A stretch of DNA of 33,897 bases from Bacillus sp. EB600 (GTDB lineage: Bacteria; Bacillota; Bacilli; Bacillales; Cytobacillaceae): contig NZ_JAEVLT010000047.1 in assembly GCF_024494385.1 (NCBI RefSeq), positions 1 through 33,897 on the forward strand, written 5' to 3'. The notes under the pieces are model-generated. The model ran no database searches. It saw only the letters and a program-made list of their open reading frames with translations, and had not been told where the DNA came from. Shown piece after piece: positions 31,657 through 33,897 of the stretch (the stretch's first letter is position 1; the number at the start of each line of letters is the position of its first letter). The position numbers and the translations under genes are program-made.

Positions 31657-32337
31657 ATGGTTAACAATAATCAACCTTTGGAGGGATGTTGCCCACTTAC
31701 TCCTATTCCAAGAGGTGTAAAACAATTCCCCCCTCAAGGACCTAGAGGACCTCAAGGGCCAGCAGGATTACAAGGTGCCACAGGACCACAGGGACCAGCA
31801 GGATTACAAGGTGCCATAGGACCACAGGGACCTCAAGGACCAGCAGGAACATTTTCTCCAGCCTATGGTTTTGTTTATAACCAATGGATTAACGGAACTG
31901 AACCTCAAACAGTTCCCCCCGGTGAAGACGTTCCTTTTAGCAATAATGGAAGATTAGAAGGAGGAATTATCCATACACCAAGTTCTTCTGAAATAACAAT
32001 TACCAATGGCGGAGATTATCTGGTTAATGTTAATGTGGTTGTCTCAGCTGATACTAATCGTGCCATTTTGGCTATTGTCCTTAATCCAAATACCCCTGAG
32101 GAAATGGTAGTCGACTCCACCAGATATGAATACCATTACAATAACGATGATGATGCACCGGCTATTATCCAGGCAATTTTAACAATTCCTGACAATACAA
32201 CCCTATCAGTTAGAAATGTATCATCGCCAACTGATTTTGACTCACCCATTGTACTAGGGTATGTTTTTCCTTTTTTTATTACAACCCCTGCCTCTGTTGT
32301 TAATGCAACAGTTACTCTTGTTAAGCTTTCGGCATGA
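31657..32337 (+). CDS. Collagen-like (GXY) protein with BclA-type C-terminal domain
   Basis: A 226-residue protein. After a 27-residue leader (MVNNNQPLEGCCPLTPIPRG...) come about 13 GXY triplets (GPRGPQGPAGLQGATGPQ and so on, residues about 28-66), then a beta-rich C-terminal domain of about 155 residues (FSPAYGFVYNQWING to TVTLVKLSA) of the kind that trimerises in BclA-type spore hair proteins. There is no signal peptide and no LPxTG anchor, as expected for exosporium filament proteins. ATG 31657 has GAGGTGG 9 bases upstream. A 36-bp tandem duplication lies within the collagen part. Confidence 0.85.
   Translation: MVNNNQPLEGCCPLTPIPRGVKQFPPQGPRGPQGPAGLQGATGPQGPAGLQGAIGPQGPQGPAGTFSPAYGFVYNQWINGTEPQTVPPGEDVPFSNNGRLEGGIIHTPSSSEITITNGGDYLVNVNVVVSADTNRAILAIVLNPNTPEEMVVDSTRYEYHYNNDDDAPAIIQAILTIPDNTTLSVRNVSSPTDFDSPIVLGYVFPFFITTPASVVNATVTLVKLSA
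31759..31830 (+). repeat. 36-bp tandem duplication in the collagen-like region
   Basis: Bases 31759-31794 and 31795-31830 are identical except for one base (CACAGG against CATAGG). The change turns a GAT triplet into GAI. This is a recent in-frame duplication of four GXY triplets. Confidence 0.92.
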
Positions 32338-32574
32338 GAAATTTGAAAAATTATGTAGATTAGCAAGCTCAACAGTTGAATCTTCTTCAACAAATTGAAA
32401 CAATTACATTGATTTTGAAAAGAGTATTATCTATATTTGTCAAACACTTACTTTCATTAGATGATGATAATTATGGCTTTATTAATGAAGGTAAAACTAC
32501 TTCAGCAATTAGATCTATATACATTCCAGAATCATTGATCCAAGCTCTAAATGAGCGTAGGACTATAATTGAAA

Positions 32575-32628
32575 AAGTTTGGGGCAAATTTACGCAGAAG
32601 TCCAGTGGCTGAAATGCAATACTGATTA
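32575..32628 (+). pseudogene. Decayed remnant of the queF 3' end
   Basis: Bases 32575-32595 are identical over 21 nt to queF 31214-31234 and are read in the same codon frame (VWGKFT). Further on, TGGCTGAA (32606-32613) and AATACTGATTA (32618-32628) match queF 31301-31317 in the same order with one mismatch. About 56 bases of the parent are missing between the matches. This points to a partial old duplication of queF, with the collagen-like gene between the copies. Confidence 0.5.
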
Positions 32629-32929
32629 GGTATTGGTAAACTTATCCTCGTTGATGATGACGTGATGGAAGGAAAGAACATTGGCTTCTAATTTTATCCC
32701 GGTTAGTTGGCTGTTTTATGAGCTTTATTCAAGATTTATGAAGTTTCATCAAAAAGACTGTGGGAAGATTGAAAGAAAAGCACAAAAATTATTTATAAAA
32801 CAGCTTTTCTGGTTTTTGTAATTCTTTGTTATCAAACTGTTCTTTTCCATTAACTAAACTGTAAATAAACAATGATATAGTAAATACGTTCCAAATTCCA
32901 AACAGCTGATCCCTAGCAGAAGCCCGGTT

Positions 32930-32964
32930 CCCTCCTTTAATAATAGGAAAGCCGGGCTTTTATT
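32930..32964 (+). terminator. Orphan terminator
   Basis: AAGCCCGG (32930-32937) pairs with CCGGGCTT (32952-32959), with an inner TTCC/GGAA extension, followed by a T-rich tail. No intact gene precedes it, so it may survive from a lost gene or serve an unrecognised transcript. Confidence 0.75.
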
Positions 32965-33240
32965 ACTTTGACAGCCAGAACAGCACACCGAATAAAATTT
33001 TTTGAGTGGTTGGTGCATGTGTATTCTTTGCAACATCCTATCTGATAAATTTACTTACGGCCAAAACGCCTGCTATCACGATTCATTGGAGCCTCAACAA
33101 CTCGGCAAGGGTAAGGTTTCATCGTGAATCATTCGAAATCGTTCGAGGATATAGGTGGCGTAGAAAGAATCGAACGGATAATCATATGAGAAAAGTATAT
33201 TTCGATGCGGTACAGAGCGAATCTCAAGCATATTGATACC

Positions 33241-33276
33241 AAAAAGGAACGTTGTCTTATCAACGCTCCTTTTGTA
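33241..33276 (+). terminator. Terminator before the rrn promoter region
   Basis: AAAAGGAACGTTG (33242-33254) pairs with CAACGCTCCTTTT (33261-33273), with one internal mismatch. It isolates the rRNA promoters from upstream transcription. Confidence 0.75.
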
Positions 33277-33496
33277 TTAACTTAATGTTGTTGTAGGCGA
33301 TTCAAAGCGAATTAACTTCAGTTAAGTGAGGGTGGAGAGTTAACTTTGTTGTAGGGAAGTCCTTTATTTAAGTGAAATCAATGTAACCGGAAAGAACTTT
33401 CTATTGCCAGGTAATACGGAAGGTGATATTCTAAGAAAACTGATTCGTTAACAGCTTCAAAAACGAATCTTTTAAACCAAAAATATTTCGTAGAAG

Positions 33497-33525
33497 TTTA
33501 CAAATGCAAATTAGTATGGTACAAT
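33497..33525 (+). promoter_or_regulatory. rrn promoter P1
   Basis: The -35 TTTACA (33497-33502) and -10 TACAAT (33520-33525) are 17 bases apart. First promoter of copy 1. Confidence 0.75.
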
Positions 33526-33566
33526 AGTCATTGTCGCTGATGAAAAATTAATCCTTTAAAAAAGGG

Positions 33567-33595
33567 TTGACGAAGTATTCGGTTGAGAATATAAT
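33567..33595 (+). promoter_or_regulatory. rrn promoter P2
   Basis: The -35 TTGACG (33567-33572) and a perfect -10 TATAAT (33590-33595) are 17 bases apart. Second promoter of copy 1, and the best match of the four. Confidence 0.88.
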
Positions 33596-33659
33596 GAAAA
33601 AGCTGATTCGTTAACAACTTCAAAAACGAATTTTTTAAACTAAAAATATTTCGTAGAAG

Positions 33660-33688
33660 TTTACAAATACGAATTAGTATGATACAAT
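33660..33688 (+). promoter_or_regulatory. rrn promoter P3
   Basis: The -35 TTTACA (33660-33665) and -10 TACAAT (33683-33688) are 17 bases apart. Counterpart of P1 in copy 2. Confidence 0.75.
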
Positions 33689-33728
33689 AGTTATTGTCAC
33701 TGATGAAAAATTAATCCTTGAAAAAGGA

Positions 33729-33757
33729 TTGACGAAGTACTCGGTCGAGAGTAAAAT
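33729..33757 (+). promoter_or_regulatory. rrn promoter P4
   Basis: The -35 TTGACG (33729-33734) and -10 TAAAAT (33752-33757) are 17 bases apart. Counterpart of P2 in copy 2 and the promoter nearest to 16S. Confidence 0.85.
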
Positions 33758-33778
33758 AAGAAAGTTGTTTTAAAGAGA

Positions 33779-33874
33779 TTGTTCTTTGAAAACTAAACAA
33801 ACAAAAACGTCAACAATAAAAAACATAGTGAAGCAAGACTTCACTAGCCAACGTAACATTATGAGCTAACTCAT
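33779..33874 (+). promoter_or_regulatory. rRNA leader with boxA antitermination site
   Basis: TGTTCTTTGAAAACTAAAC (33779-33797) is the usual Bacillus boxA-type leader motif. Two hairpins follow: AGTGAAG/CTTCACT (33827-33845) and ATGAG/CTCAT (33861-33874). They probably take part in antitermination and 16S precursor processing. Confidence 0.8.
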
Positions 33875-33878
33875 ACTC

Positions 33879-33897
33879 TTTATTGGAGAGTTTGATC
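33879..33897 (+). rRNA. 16S rRNA, 5' end only (cut by the window)
   Basis: The window ends in TTTATTGGAGAGTTTGATC, the conserved 5' end of Bacillus 16S rRNA including the universal AGAGTTTGATC primer site. Only 19 bases are present. Confidence 0.95.

Larger units (their letters stand above)
32338..33240. other. Decayed region without an intact gene
   Basis: About 900 bases with only short frames. They include a 78-codon TTG frame (32376-32612) carrying a queF-like end, a short protein-like stretch LGIGKLILVDDDVMEGKNIGF ending near 32691, and a 76-codon frame (33006-33236) with a basic stretch YRWRRKNRTDNHMRK. None has a convincing ribosome site or a family I recognise. AGAAAAGC/GCTTTTCT (32774-32820) is an 8-bp inverted repeat with a long loop. 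Confidence 0.5.
33440..33765 (+). repeat. Tandem duplication of an rRNA promoter block, about 163 bp
   Basis: Copy 1 (about 33440-33602) and copy 2 (about 33603-33765) are aligned with an offset of 162-163 bases and differ at scattered positions. Each holds a GATTCGTT/AACGAAT inverted repeat, an ATATTTCGTAGAAGTTTACA block, one TTTACA/TACAAT promoter and one TTGACG promoter. Confidence 0.88.

Noticed and set aside
32716..32756. Third possible 21-bp-type array (TATGAGCTTT and TATGAAGTTT)
   Set aside because: Only two units about 20 bases apart, too few to separate from chance in AT-rich sequence.
33006..33236. 76-codon frame with a basic stretch, possible transposase or DNA-binding fragment
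   Set aside because: No ribosome site and no recognisable motif; kept only as part of the decayed region.

Overview
This window is chromosomal DNA of a low-GC, endospore-forming Bacillaceae bacterium (Bacillus/Neobacillus type). The evidence is the gene set (yfmL, yhfW, liaIH and liaFSR, efeOBU, queF under a preQ1 riboswitch, a YkvU/SpoVB-like flippase, a collagen-like exosporium-type protein), strong AGGAGG ribosome binding sites, GTG and TTG starts, and Bacillus-style rRNA promoters. The last 19 bases are the 5' end of a 16S rRNA gene, so the window ends at the head of an rrn operon. I saw no tRNA, CRISPR array, intact transposase or prophage.

Bases 1-11202 form a same-strand catabolic region centred on homogentisate. 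A luciferase-like flavin monooxygenase (293-1360) with its own promoter and a possible operator is followed, after a terminator, by a RibB-like protein that has lost most catalytic residues, a stand-alone riboflavin kinase, a small unknown protein and an SsuE-type FMN reductase. Next come an uncharacterised protein (4026-4976) translationally coupled to fumarylacetoacetase, homogentisate 1,2-dioxygenase, a DUF485/SSS symporter pair, and succinyl-CoA:acetoacetate CoA-transferase ScoAB. Homogentisate would be opened and split to fumarate and acetoacetate, and ScoAB would activate the acetoacetate. No 4-hydroxyphenylpyruvate dioxygenase and no glutathione-type maleylacetoacetate isomerase is present. 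The flavin genes may therefore be an unusual entry route, and the 4026-4976 protein may be a replacement isomerase. Both are inferences.

Bases 11393-19761 hold housekeeping or poorly known genes: a WG-repeat/DUF3298 protein, a small membrane protein, a DUF2249 protein, an MBL-fold hydrolase whose RBS lies inside a terminator hairpin, a DUF5658-like membrane protein, the YfmL RNA helicase, the YhfW oxidoreductase-Rieske fusion, a DUF1360 protein and a LysM-CAP secreted protein.

Bases 19905-23528 carry the lia envelope-stress genes, split into liaIH and liaFSR by a GC-rich structured element and a terminator, with no liaG. Bases 24063-28013 are the Fur-controlled iron uptake operon efeO-efeB-efeU. 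Bases 28115-31359 hold a flippase, a Bax-inhibitor-like YetJ, MscL and riboswitch-controlled queF.

The end (31657-33897) has a collagen-like gene, a decayed region containing a remnant of the queF 3' end, and a duplicated rRNA promoter block. Two intergenic regions (16954-17057 and 23634-23800) carry related arrays of degenerate repeats with a strict 21-bp period, which no gene or known feature here explains.
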